Positions 18,631 through 27,843 of a stretch of DNA of 64,000 nt are shown in pieces (the first letter of the stretch is position 1; every line of letters begins with the position of its first letter). The position numbers and the translations under genes are program-made. Source of the stretch: CAYQDB01 sp964416195 (lineage in GTDB: Bacteria; Zixibacteria; MSB-5A5; GN15; FEB-12). The DNA lies in NCBI GenBank assembly GCA_964416195.1, contig CAYQDB010000007.1, positions 1 to 64,000 of the forward strand, in the 5' to 3' direction. The notes below the pieces were generated by a model. The model was not told the DNA's origin, did not search any database, and saw only the letters and a list, made by a program, of their open reading frames with translations.

Positions 18631-20094
18631 TTATTCAATACTGACCGGCGTGGAAAAGAACGAGGATATCTTCAGGTTGAAAAACGGTATTGACCGGTTG
18701 TCGCCCTGCCTGTGGTTGAAATTGCGTACCCAGTCGACACCGACGCCAACGTCAAAATAGAAATGATTCCTGACGAACCCCCTGGCGCCGATCATTGCAG
18801 AGGTAGTCTTCTCAACAATGCCGGTCGGAAACGGCTCGCTGTAGTCGCCCGTGACCAGTGTCCATGGGGAGGTCCATTCATCGGTGACACTGCCTTCGCC
18901 ACGGCGGGTAAAGGCAAAATTGAACGACGCCGCAAGGTCATCCTCGAACCACTTGACCAAAGAGGCTCGCGTCAGATCGTAGTCGTTTCCAAGGGCGCCG
19001 CCGATTGGTTGGTTATCGTAGAGATATCGATTACGTTCCTGAGCTTGATTGAAGGTCCGGTTAGTCACATGGCTGTATTCCGCTTTGAGATCGAAAGACG
19101 GAAGGAGATTGGCCAGATAGGTTCCTACCAGGAAGGCAATTTCATCAGGCTCTTCATCCCCCTGTGCCTTGCGGTCGATCTGAAAATCATCTACTAGCAA
19201 CTGCCCATAAAGCTTGACGCCTACCTTCGGTTTGAAACTGAAATCAAAACCGAGAAAGGTGTTGTCGTCCATCCCTTCGTTCAACTGTGCGCCGTGGAAG
19301 AAAATAATCGGGTTAAGGTAGAATAGGTCTATCTGGCGCCCGGGCCCCCCGAAAATTACCGTTTCAAAAAGTCCGACTTGCAACCAGTTACTGAGAAGCA
19401 GATCGAGCCGGTGACCAGCGAAGTAGCGGTTTTCAAATTGTACCGAGCTGTCGGCATCAGGGTTGAGTCCGTCCAGACGCGCCAGACGATACGAGAGGGC
19501 CAGTCTTCCCCGGCGGAAGGTGTAGCCGAATCCGTCCATCGCCGTCCGCGACGACAGGGCCAGCGAACTTCGCGGCCCCCAGAAGGAGGCATAGCGACCC
19601 ACTGTGACCGTTAGCGATCCCGACTGATAATGCCCGAAGGCCTCTTCAACGCCGCCCGCCAGGCCGCGCCACTTCTTGCCGCTATAGGAGGCATCCCGAG
19701 CTTTCCTCTCGTCAAGGACAAAGTTGGCGTATATGAATAGCTTCCCTGTCGGCGCCATCGCCAGTCCTCCTCGATAGGACTCAAATGCCTGTCCCGAGGC
19801 CTGCTTGGCAACCCGAAAATCCTCCCCAGCAATGCTGAACAGCCGTACGCTGTTTCGACGAATGTTCCTCAGGTTCTCGAAGGGACCCAGGGGAAACTCA
19901 CTCCGCTCAAGCGAGTAAGGACCGAGGTGGTAGATGAAGTGATCTAGCGAAAGAGCATCAATGCGTTCTAATCGATCGTAGACAAACTCATACTCAGCTT
20001 TTCCCGTGGGTAACACTCCAGTGGCGAATCCCTCTCCCGCTATCGCCAGCAGGACATACCATATCACCGTTATTGGCACTACCTTACAGTTCAT
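18631..20094 (-). CDS. Wzi-like outer-membrane beta-barrel (capsule assembly family)
   Basis: A signal peptide (about 1-25) precedes a barrel-like protein with alternating beta strands and features of the Wzi/capsule assembly family: VGRYASFWGPRSSLALSS, FGYTFRRGRLALSYRLARLDGL and LNPIIFFHGAQLNEG. Wzi binds and organises capsular polysaccharide at the cell surface. At 487 residues it has the usual length. It ends in STPVSIE rather than the terminal aromatic residue of many barrels. It lies 50 bp downstream of a phosphoglycosyltransferase on the same strand, so a role in displaying that polysaccharide is likely, though inferred. Confidence 0.8.
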   Translation of the reverse strand: MNCKVVPITVIWYVLLAIAGEGFATGVLPTGKAEYEFVYDRLERIDALSLDHFIYHLGPYSLERSEFPLGPFENLRNIRRNSVRLFSIAGEDFRVAKQASGQAFESYRGGLAMAPTGKLFIYANFVLDERKARDASYSGKKWRGLAGGVEEAFGHYQSGSLTVTVGRYASFWGPRSSLALSSRTAMDGFGYTFRRGRLALSYRLARLDGLNPDADSSVQFENRYFAGHRLDLLLSNWLQVGLFETVIFGGPGRQIDLFYLNPIIFFHGAQLNEGMDDNTFLGFDFSFKPKVGVKLYGQLLVDDFQIDRKAQGDEEPDEIAFLVGTYLANLLPSFDLKAEYSHVTNRTFNQAQERNRYLYDNQPIGGALGNDYDLTRASLVKWFEDDLAASFNFAFTRRGEGSVTDEWTSPWTLVTGDYSEPFPTGIVEKTTSAMIGARGFVRNHFYFDVGVGVDWVRNFNHRQGDNRSIPFFNLKISSFFSTPVSIE

Positions 20095-20144
20095 ACAAGC
20101 CTCCTATTCCTGACGAACATTTCCAGGTCCTTACGCTGCAGCGT

Positions 20145-21752
20145 CTATGACGCCCCGTTACCTTTCATCACCGCAGGCACCGTTCTGGCCAGAATCTTTG
20201 TGTCGAGCCAGAGCGACCAGTTGTCAATGTAGTGGAGGTCCATTTGCATCCATTGCTCGAAGTCGACATCGTTGCGCCCGTTCACCTGCCACAGGCATGT
20301 CACACCCGGCTTCACTGACAACCGGCGCCGCTGCCAAGGTTCATACTGGGTCACTTCGGCAGGGAGCGGCGGCCGGGGACCTACCAGCGACATCTCACCA
20401 CGCAGGACATTGAAAAATTGAGGAACCTCATCGATCGAGCACTTCCGCAGCACGCGTCCCACACGGGTCACACGGGGGTCGTTCTTAGCTTTGAAGACCG
20501 GCCCGGACATGACGTTCAGGTGCCTTAACTGATCCTTTTTCTTTTCTGCATCACAGCACATGGTACGAAACTTGTAAAGGTGGAACTGCTTGCCATTGAG
20601 ACCACACCGTTTCTGCTTGAAGAGGATCGATCCAGGGCTGTCTATCTTGATCGCTATAGCTGTCAACAGCATCAGGGGCGCCGTCAGAACAAGGCCAACA
20701 ACGGCGCCAATCCTATCCATGACATGCTTGGCCAGAAGCGCCAATCGACCTTCGGGAACAGCCCGGTACACCAGGGCAGGCGAACCGTTCAGCCAGGTCG
20801 GGCGGGCTGTCGCCACACGCGCTTTGTATATGTCCGGCATAAACCAGACTGCCACCCCCATCTTCTCGGCGGTGTCAAAAAGCCGCCGGGTGCGCGGCAG
20901 TTCCCTGGTATCGACGGCCACGATGACCGCATCAACCTGCTCCGTAGCTGCGATTTGACCGAACTGGTCCGGGTGTCCCCTCAATGGAATGTCACGGTAG
21001 CGCCACAAGCCGTTTCTACGGTAATCCAGAAAACCCCTAACCGAGACTCCCAGCTCCGGCGAATCAAGGATCGAATCAACTATCGCCCGTGCCCGCGCCC
21101 CCGTACCGGCCATAATGACTTGCTTGTCGGCGCGAGGGTCTGGGGAACCTTTGCCATTTGTTGCAAGAATCTGCAGCGCCAGGCGGAAAAGGAACATGGC
21201 CACCAGTTGAAGGATCAGATTCGCCCCGAGGAAAAGAGCTATGGTCAAGGGAGCGACCGGCCACTGCAAGGCGTATGCGGCTCCAGCGAACATGAGGCCA
21301 ATCTGAATTTCCTCACTGACAACATGGTTCGCAGATTTCCGAATGGTACGGGAAGTGAGAATCGGTTTTGGACTGCCTATCAGAGAGTAAATGATCCGAA
21401 CAACGAACACGGCTGTCAGCATCTCATACGCTACAGAGCCGGAATAACCGGTAGCAAGCAGAGCCATCCCCAAGCTGACCACCGAGACCAGAATTGCCCC
21501 ACTCTTTCCGACCAGAAAAAGTGGTAATTTCCTAACATGATTGTTTAGTGCCCCCATCTGTGCCCCCGTATAATTGTCTGTTATAGAGCCGCTCGTACGA
21601 TCAAAGCGCCAGCGACTACTCCGCTGGTCCGACCTCTTCGCTGATTCAACCCAGCGAAGGAACTCCCTTTTCGTATACCTATCGACCTGAGAAACAAAGA
21701 CTTTAGCTGGGCGTGAATCTGCAGAGCGCTGGTAGGGGTTGCGGGAAGTCAT
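20145..21752 (-). CDS. Polyprenyl-phosphate glycosylphosphotransferase (WbaP/WcaJ type)
   Basis: Initiates polysaccharide synthesis by moving a sugar-1-phosphate from a nucleotide sugar to undecaprenyl phosphate. An N-terminal region with about four transmembrane segments (90-215) and a nucleotide-binding-like middle domain (about 225-325, VIMAGTGARARAIVDSIL) lead to the membrane-entrant helix (352-372) and the catalytic domain: KFRTMCCDAEKKKDQL, CSIDEVPQFFNVLRGEMS, LVGPRPPLPAEV. Length 535 is a little longer than usual, due to a hydrophilic first 75 residues. The initial sugar is unknown. It stands between the aminotransferase-like gene and the Wzi-like gene. Confidence 0.92.
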   Translation of the reverse strand: MTSRNPYQRSADSRPAKVFVSQVDRYTKREFLRWVESAKRSDQRSSRWRFDRTSGSITDNYTGAQMGALNNHVRKLPLFLVGKSGAILVSVVSLGMALLATGYSGSVAYEMLTAVFVVRIIYSLIGSPKPILTSRTIRKSANHVVSEEIQIGLMFAGAAYALQWPVAPLTIALFLGANLILQLVAMFLFRLALQILATNGKGSPDPRADKQVIMAGTGARARAIVDSILDSPELGVSVRGFLDYRRNGLWRYRDIPLRGHPDQFGQIAATEQVDAVIVAVDTRELPRTRRLFDTAEKMGVAVWFMPDIYKARVATARPTWLNGSPALVYRAVPEGRLALLAKHVMDRIGAVVGLVLTAPLMLLTAIAIKIDSPGSILFKQKRCGLNGKQFHLYKFRTMCCDAEKKKDQLRHLNVMSGPVFKAKNDPRVTRVGRVLRKCSIDEVPQFFNVLRGEMSLVGPRPPLPAEVTQYEPWQRRRLSVKPGVTCLWQVNGRNDVDFEQWMQMDLHYIDNWSLWLDTKILARTVPAVMKGNGAS

Positions 21753-21842
21753 GACACTGTTCTCTCTACTTAGCCATTTGTCCTTCCATAAAATGGTTAG
21801 ACCGAAAGTGACTCAGCTTAGCCTGTATAATATGTCACAGAT

Positions 21843-22955
21843 TCATCCATGACCTTTGGACACCATCGATCTTTTTGACCGGTTGCGCACCGTTGTCCGC
21901 CGCTTCTCGGCCTCCTCTGTACGGCGGGGCGTGAAGGAACCTGTCACAAACGGATCGGCAACATCTTTCCCGGGATTCCTCGGGGAGGAATTCCCTGCAG
22001 GACGGCGCATCGTGACAGCGCGGCGATCAATCGATTTCATCAGGCAGAAGCGTTCAGGCATTCTCTTGAAAGCGTCAATAAGACGATCATTGTAATCGCC
22101 CGGCTGAATCCGGTACCGGAGGTAGTTTTCCAACTGTGGGTAGCCGGCAAGGTTGTCTACCGGGATTCTGTAACGGGCCAGGAAGTTACCAACACTTGTG
22201 GGATCAGCCACTCGCAGGAGGAGGAAGTCTGTGGCCGTGATCCGGCACTGCACCCTCAGGTGGTTGAGCGCTGTCGCAAGGCGCAGCGACTCCTCGTGTA
22301 TCTCTCTAAGACGCAAGGAAAGGGCTTCATTATCGCTCAGGGCCACTGATATGCTCTTGCACGCCGTTGACGAGAGTGGCCTTGCGGGGACGGAATGTTT
22401 AATAAGGCTGATCGTATCGGAACTGGCCAACGCGAAACCGGCGTCGCACGAAGAGATACCAAAGGGGGCTGTAAGAGACCGTAGAATGACCACATTAGTC
22501 AGAAGATCCAAAAGAGGAAAACCGGTCACTCCGAGATGGTCGTAGTAGTACTCATCTATAAACAACGTCCCCTGGGGTATCGCTCTCGCCAACTCCTGCA
22601 AGTCACAGACGCCAAAACTGGCTCCGGTGACACGGTTCGGGTTGGCTAAATAGATCAAGTCGTGTGGAGATCTCAACGCCGCGAGGACACTTTCAGGGTT
22701 CGAGGAAAACGAAGAGACCCCCAAGGTCTCTTCCAGCTCAACTTCAGCGCGATTGGCGGCAAGTTCAATCTCCGGCGTTACGTGACCGCCTGCGACCAGC
22801 CGCGAACCGGGCTTATAGAAGGTTCTCAGCAGTTCTTCCATGAAGATCGTCAAATCCGCAAAGAGCAAAACCGTAGCTCTCGGGGTCATGACCTTCCCAG
22901 CCACCAGAGCGGTGAGGTCCTCTATCCCCATACCGATCATTGTCTTAGACGTCAT
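21843..22955 (-). CDS. Aminotransferase-fold protein lacking the PLP lysine (HisC-like pseudoenzyme)
   Basis: Resembles class I/II aminotransferases of the histidinol-phosphate type: LANPNRVTGASF (103-114) fits the NPN-x-TG loop, LFIDEYYYDHLG (131-142) the IDEAY motif, and YLRYRIQPGDYNDRLIDAF the C-terminal substrate-binding arginine. The segment that should be RxLSKxFGLAGLRxGY reads ILRSLTAPFGISSCDAGF (158-174): the lysine that forms the Schiff base with PLP is Ala163, and the following conserved Arg is Asp171. The usual first 50-60 residues are also missing. A basic, low-complexity tail of about 65 residues is added. I infer a non-catalytic binding or regulatory protein of the polysaccharide locus. 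The sequence is an intact frame, so recent decay is unlikely. Confidence 0.7.
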   Translation of the reverse strand: MTSKTMIGMGIEDLTALVAGKVMTPRATVLLFADLTIFMEELLRTFYKPGSRLVAGGHVTPEIELAANRAEVELEETLGVSSFSSNPESVLAALRSPHDLIYLANPNRVTGASFGVCDLQELARAIPQGTLFIDEYYYDHLGVTGFPLLDLLTNVVILRSLTAPFGISSCDAGFALASSDTISLIKHSVPARPLSSTACKSISVALSDNEALSLRLREIHEESLRLATALNHLRVQCRITATDFLLLRVADPTSVGNFLARYRIPVDNLAGYPQLENYLRYRIQPGDYNDRLIDAFKRMPERFCLMKSIDRRAVTMRRPAGNSSPRNPGKDVADPFVTGSFTPRRTEEAEKRRTTVRNRSKRSMVSKGHG

Positions 22956-23342
22956 GTTTCCGACCTTTCCACTTAGGGAAAGAAGCGCCCCCTCCGCTCA
23001 CGATCGACCCATTTGGATGGCGATCAAAGATGCTGAGGTCGCTGACCATTCCCTGGCTTACAAGTCCTGTTTTTTGCTGTTATGAATCGTTGCAAAGGAA
23101 GTGCCGGCCTGTGCATTGACTGCACACTAACGACATAACCCGTTGTCATCCAATGAGATGGGCTAACTTAGCGGGCGCTTTGAAAAACCGTTGGTAAAGG
23201 GTTCGGCAAACTTTGCCGGTGCTTTTTTCCCGGCGAGTCTGAAAAAAATTCCGGGCAATAAAACACCGCCGGTGAGCCTGGCAACTCACCGGCGGCTCTG
23301 CGAAGGTAAGAAACGTTGTGAGGTGGTCAAACAACTTTTTTC
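22956..23342. other. Intergenic region with hairpins downstream of the SLBB gene
   Basis: No gene. Besides the terminator at 23251-23295, the plus strand holds CGGCAAACTTTGCCG followed four bases later by TTTTTT (about 23202-23228), a second terminator-like hairpin facing the other way, although no rightward gene is seen upstream of it. I considered a c-di-GMP riboswitch here and could not match its conserved core. Confidence 0.5.
23251..23295 (-). terminator. Intrinsic terminator after the polysaccharide export gene
   Basis: Perfect 11-bp stem CCGCCGGTGAG/CTCACCGGCGG with an 8-nt loop (23266-23295), followed on the minus strand by TGTTTTATT. It sits about 45 bp after the SLBB gene stop, so that gene is probably transcribed separately from the aminotransferase-like gene, at least in part. 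Confidence 0.75.
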
Positions 23343-25685
23343 TTATAACTTTGAGATAATATAAACTGACGTGAGAATGCCGGTTGTCGCACTGACCGCG
23401 CTGGCAAATGTTTTCAGCCAGTTACGTTCTTTCTCAATCTTGGCGGGGACTACTACTACGTCCCCAAGCATAACTCGCTTACCCAGGGTCCCCCGGCCTG
23501 AAATCACTTCCCCTCCGGCCCTCATAAGGCGCACTTCCTTCTTGTCCGCCTGACGGGTGAAATTGCCCGCCCGCTCAATATAGTACTTTACATTTCGACC
23601 TTCGCTGAACTTGATCGTACCGTTGGCCCCTACAGCACCTATTACCGAAATCCCGGATGGCACGGAGGGGACATAAATACGGTCACCGGGCTCCAGAACT
23701 ATATTCCCTTGCTTCCCCTCGGTGGTGATTATCTTGTCAATATCTATGATAACGCGGCCCATCTGCCCGAAGTCATAATCGAAAACATTCTGCCGGACTA
23801 AGTTCCCGAGCGAGTCCTTCACCAAAGGTCGCGATTTCTCCAAAAGCTCCGGGACCCTTTGCCGGCTAAGCTGACTCTCGATAGACTGCCGGTAAAATAC
23901 GATCCCTTCCGGAAATGCGTTCTCCGTAAAACCTCCGGCTCGGCGCAAGAGGTGATGGAGAGTCTCCTCTCTACTGGAGAGTGTATACTTCCCCGGATAG
24001 ACCACTTCCCCCTCAACTGCCACAGTACGGTCAAGCTGCCACTCCGGTATTTGCCGGATATACACATGGTCTTCCTTTTGCAGGAACACCTGTTGGTCGC
24101 CAGCTCCGTCAAGGTTGACATACAAGAGAGAGACCTCCCCAAGAGAATCCATCCGGGCAATCTCCGCCTGGTGGCGGTAGGCTCCAGGCGCAAACGATCC
24201 CGACAAAAAGATCAGGTCCTGAACAGTCATGTGGTCGTACAGGGGATAGCGGCCCGGCGAGTTGATTTCTCCTTCGACGTACACAAACTTGTCCCGCTGC
24301 ACCTGATCAATAGAATAAACGTAGAGCGAGTCACGATTCTGCAGGAGAATGTCGTGCTCGCCGTTGCCGGAGAGGATCTCCGTCAGGTTTATTGGAATCA
24401 CTTCGACGCGGCGATCAGGATAGCGTCGAAACAGATCGGCCCGTTCGTAGTAGACATCATACGGCCGGAGCTGTCCCCGGCTGACCAAATCAGAAACACG
24501 TGTGGAATCATTCCTTTCATAGTAGCCGGAATGTTTCACCCGTCCACATATAGCTACCATGTTCGTATTGACATCAAAGATGGAAAAGACAGTAAGATGG
24601 TCACCATCCTTTAAGGTAACGTTATTGGTCGAGTCACTTTTTTCAACGTTAAGGTTGAGATCCAAAACTTCCCACTCACCGGCGTCGGAGATTCTTTCGA
24701 GCATTACTCTGTCCAGATAAGCCTCCGGAGTGGGATTTCCAGCCAGCGCCAGAAGATCCAAGGCAGTTTCCCCACCCTTTAACTCATAAAGGGCAGAGCG
24801 TTTTACTTCTCCTCTGATAGCCACCATAGCGCCCGCCACCGGTACAAAAATGACATCGCCTGTTCGCAGTTTTATGTCAGTCGAGTTATCGCCGGCAAGC
24901 AGCAGGTTATACAGGTCCACCACTTCTTTAGGTCGGCCTTTACGCATCAGCTTTATGTTGCGCATCGAGCCCCGCCCGTTGGGTCCTCCAGCAATGTATA
25001 TGGCATTGAAAAGCGAAGTAAGCGAGGAAACGGTGTAGGCGCCAGGCTTTTGCACTTCCCCTGTCACATAAATCCTGATGGAGCGTACCTTGCCGAGGGA
25101 AACAGTAATATCGAAATCTGAATATACCTTGGAAAACTGCTCCTTCACCTTGTGCGTAAATTGCTCAAGTGTCAAACCCCAGGCGATGATCTGTCCGACA
25201 CGGGGAACAAACACTTTCCCTTCACGATCCAAGGTGAGGTTATATGCCTTCTCCACCCGCCCCCAGAGATAGATTATGACATTGTCTCCAGGCCCAAGAA
25301 TATAATCAGCGGCAGAGGCAATATCGGCCGGTGGCTCGGTCTCTTGCGGAGAGCCGAACAACTCCGTTCCAAAAGGACGAAGTTCGTCATAATCCGGCAT
25401 ACGGCTGGTGCTCGAGGGCTTCACCTGCGGGCTGTTTTCGGGAGAAGCCGACGCTGGCGAGCTCCTTTTGGCCGCTTTCTGGTTGAAGACTTCATCAAGA
25501 ACTTCCGGGCTCTGATAATAGTTAGATTCGATGCCCTGAGTGAGTTCCTTCTGGTGTTCTTTCAGCAAACGTAGTTTTTCTTCATCTGAAAGTGAGCTCA
25601 GATCCTGCGCCGCAACCAGCTTGAACCAACTGAGCGAAACGAGAACAATGACGATTAACAGCAGGATTAAAGTTTTTAGCCTCAT
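23343..25685 (-). CDS. Polysaccharide export protein with six SLBB repeats (Wza-like)
   Basis: Periplasmic/outer-membrane export channel component. A signal or anchor segment (5-25) precedes a charged linker, the poly-export domain (about 130-205, YILGPGDNVIIYLWGRV and KVFVPRVGQI), and six SLBB-type units, recognisable by GEVQKPGAY, GEVKRSALY, GRVKHSGYY, GEINSPGRY, GEVVYPGKY and GAVGANGTI, each followed by a helix ending in an AGG-like turn. A terminal hydrophobic segment (FASAVSATTGILTSVYIISKL region) may span a membrane. At 780 residues it is larger than Wza and like the multi-SLBB exporters of FCB bacteria. No tyrosine kinase or Wzz gene is adjacent. AAGGTAGCG precedes the ATG. Confidence 0.9.
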   Translation of the reverse strand: MRLKTLILLLIVIVLVSLSWFKLVAAQDLSSLSDEEKLRLLKEHQKELTQGIESNYYQSPEVLDEVFNQKAAKRSSPASASPENSPQVKPSSTSRMPDYDELRPFGTELFGSPQETEPPADIASAADYILGPGDNVIIYLWGRVEKAYNLTLDREGKVFVPRVGQIIAWGLTLEQFTHKVKEQFSKVYSDFDITVSLGKVRSIRIYVTGEVQKPGAYTVSSLTSLFNAIYIAGGPNGRGSMRNIKLMRKGRPKEVVDLYNLLLAGDNSTDIKLRTGDVIFVPVAGAMVAIRGEVKRSALYELKGGETALDLLALAGNPTPEAYLDRVMLERISDAGEWEVLDLNLNVEKSDSTNNVTLKDGDHLTVFSIFDVNTNMVAICGRVKHSGYYERNDSTRVSDLVSRGQLRPYDVYYERADLFRRYPDRRVEVIPINLTEILSGNGEHDILLQNRDSLYVYSIDQVQRDKFVYVEGEINSPGRYPLYDHMTVQDLIFLSGSFAPGAYRHQAEIARMDSLGEVSLLYVNLDGAGDQQVFLQKEDHVYIRQIPEWQLDRTVAVEGEVVYPGKYTLSSREETLHHLLRRAGGFTENAFPEGIVFYRQSIESQLSRQRVPELLEKSRPLVKDSLGNLVRQNVFDYDFGQMGRVIIDIDKIITTEGKQGNIVLEPGDRIYVPSVPSGISVIGAVGANGTIKFSEGRNVKYYIERAGNFTRQADKKEVRLMRAGGEVISGRGTLGKRVMLGDVVVVPAKIEKERNWLKTFASAVSATTGILTSVYIISKL

Positions 25686-26338
25686 CGCTACCTTCCCATG
25701 GCAAAATTTACAATTCCCTAACCCCTGGACGTGGGTCTACTATTGATCCAATTATCAAGCAAGCCCAATGCCAAGCGGCGACGGTCACATAACCCTATGC
25801 AATACAAAGGAATACGGAGCGTGTGATGGTGTGAAAGGATAACATGCCAGCTCATTGTAGAAACGGATTCCTGGCGGGCGGGAATTATTTTCCCTGATGG
25901 CCAGAGCGGTCTCTTTAAGCGACCAGGGAGTCAGTTGACGGGACAACAGGACAGCCAAACTACTTCAGGAGCTTATTTCGGTCTGGCCTATCCACGCTGG
26001 TCAGTACACGCTGGGTTTGGTGACACAAGCAGTAATCATTTCACATTTTGGACTGTCTGTTCGTCACTATCAGAGACATTTTGAAGGGAATGCAAAGGCT
26101 TATAGTAGCAAGCCCTGGAGCAGTGAAAATAAAGCATACCGCTTGACAACGAACGGCAGTTGTTATACCTTGACAGCCTACATTTGTGGAAAACTGCCGG
26201 CACTGAATGAGAGGTCCGTGAAGCACGTAGTGAAGTAGAATATTGAGTTAGACAAAGTTGCTTGCTGATGTTGCTTGTGCGAGACCATAAAAAAAATAGA
26301 GAGTTGAACGTCTTAATGACAAATGTACGGAGATGAGA
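25686..26338. other. Long divergent intergenic region
   Basis: About 650 bp between the divergent SLBB and FadL-like genes, so it should hold both promoters. A possible rightward promoter is TTGACA at 26143-26148 with TATACC after 15 bp, about 170 bp before the FadL-like start; the spacing is short and confidence is low. The 73-residue open frame at 26017-26238 has no features of a real protein. Confidence 0.45.
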
Positions 26339-27829
26339 ATGGGATTTGCGAGATTTTCTGCCATTCTTGTGGCCGCGGTGACCATGCTATCATCGGGGGT
26401 ATCCGCCAGCGGATTCGAGAACTCCGGCATAGGCACCAGAGCAAGAGGAATGGCGGGAGCTTTTCGAGCCACTGCAAGCGATTGGACAGCGGCATACTAT
26501 AACCCGGCCGGTTATGCCTATGCCGACGACAATCAGCTTGGCGGCAATATGGCTCTGGTTCACCTACGTCATGAGCTTATCCCGAATTACAGATGGGGTG
26601 GGCAGTTTGAAACGGGTGTTTTCAACGGTCGGACCGATTACAATACTCATGATATCGTTTCTCTCCCCTCAGCCGGTTTCATAGTTCGGTTGCCAGTCTG
26701 GGGTGAAACAGTGTTCGGGTTGTCCGCCTACCAGCCTTTTGATTACAATATTACCTGGCAGTTATACAAGCCTCTGAAAGCCTACAACGAGGGAGCCACT
26801 GTTCCTGTTAACCAGTACCAGAATAATCTGGATGTTGTCGCATTCCAGTTGACGGCAGCGCGAGAGTTTGTTGAGGGACAGCTTTCGCTTGGTGTCGGAC
26901 TGCAGGTTTTGCGCGGAGACCTTGTGTTCAACAACATACTTTTCCGCGATAACCCGCTAAAAGACGAGAGTACCGATCCCGCTATCTGGTCCAGGCCCCT
27001 AGACAAGATCACCGAGTTCAATCACAACGACGGCGACGGATGGGGTTTTGGCCTTACTGCAGGAACCCTGTGGAAAGTAAACGAGAAGCTGAATCTGGCA
27101 GCGACTCTCCGTATCCCCTTCGACCTGACCATAAGCGGCTCCAGCACTTCGAAGTTTTACATGCCGAATGACAGCACCCTCTGGTACAATCACGATTCGG
27201 CTGCCGTGCGAAATGAAGGAACTATAGGGCAACTCTTCCTGTCGGGAAACACAGTTACCGACCACGCCGACTTTGAGACGGTGCTTAAAGTGCCACCGTC
27301 TATCGGCGTCGGCCTTTCATTCGCCGCCAACGAGAAGCTGACGATAGCGCTTGATGCCGAGTACACCTTCTGGTCGCACTTCGACGGATTCGACTTCACA
27401 TATACCAATCACTATGGGCTCTCTGGGTCAGCTGATACCTCAGTCTCTGCCAGAAGTTTCTTCACTGCTGATTTATCTTACCCGGTCGACTGGGAAAATG
27501 CCGGTAAAGTAATGCTCGGGGTAAGCTATGATTGCAGCGACTTTCTTACGCTTTTGGCAGGGGGGTCACTGGACCAATCTCCGGCGCGAGAAGCGAAGCA
27601 GTTTACGCCGATGTTTGTTGATACGGGAGATAAGCTTGGTCTGAATACCGGGTTTATGGTTCACATACAGCGATGGGATCTGGGAATTGTCACCAGCTAC
27701 CTTCACCAGCCCGATCTCAGCGTTGAGGCACCCAATACATTCGGCCAGGAAGAGGATTTCGTCCTCTTTCCCGGTGATTATAAGGCTGCTACGTACGAAA
27801 CCATCTTATCGTTCAACTACCGGTTCTAA
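26339..27829 (+). CDS. FadL/OMPP1/TodX-family outer-membrane transport protein
   Basis: Outer-membrane beta-barrel of the family that passes hydrophobic compounds such as long-chain fatty acids. Signal peptide about 1-23 (ending GVSA), then the typical N-terminus SGFENSGIGTRARGMAGAF and WTAAYYNPAGYAY (the NPAG motif of the hatch region). Strands such as LNLAATLRIPFDLTISG and VPPSIGVGLSFAANEKLTIALDAEYTFW match the family, and the protein ends SFNYRF with the terminal phenylalanine recognised by the barrel assembly machinery. The ATG at 26339 has GGAG 6 nt before it; the ATG at 26333 has no spacing. The downstream lipoprotein begins 14 bp after the stop, so they form an operon. Confidence 0.9.
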   Translation: MGFARFSAILVAAVTMLSSGVSASGFENSGIGTRARGMAGAFRATASDWTAAYYNPAGYAYADDNQLGGNMALVHLRHELIPNYRWGGQFETGVFNGRTDYNTHDIVSLPSAGFIVRLPVWGETVFGLSAYQPFDYNITWQLYKPLKAYNEGATVPVNQYQNNLDVVAFQLTAAREFVEGQLSLGVGLQVLRGDLVFNNILFRDNPLKDESTDPAIWSRPLDKITEFNHNDGDGWGFGLTAGTLWKVNEKLNLAATLRIPFDLTISGSSTSKFYMPNDSTLWYNHDSAAVRNEGTIGQLFLSGNTVTDHADFETVLKVPPSIGVGLSFAANEKLTIALDAEYTFWSHFDGFDFTYTNHYGLSGSADTSVSARSFFTADLSYPVDWENAGKVMLGVSYDCSDFLTLLAGGSLDQSPAREAKQFTPMFVDTGDKLGLNTGFMVHIQRWDLGIVTSYLHQPDLSVEAPNTFGQEEDFVLFPGDYKAATYETILSFNYRF

Positions 27830-27843
27830 GGAGGAGGTCAGGG

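Noticed and set aside
20580..21527. 315-residue rightward open frame opposite the glycosyltransferase
   Set aside because: Antisense shadow; no start signal and composition unlike a protein.
23140..23260. c-di-GMP (GEMM) riboswitch near the polysaccharide export gene
   Set aside because: Hairpins are present, but the conserved aptamer core could not be matched, and the position is downstream of the gene.
26017..26238. 73-residue open frame in the divergent intergenic region
   Set aside because: No ribosome site, no recognisable domain, and it overlaps a probable promoter zone.
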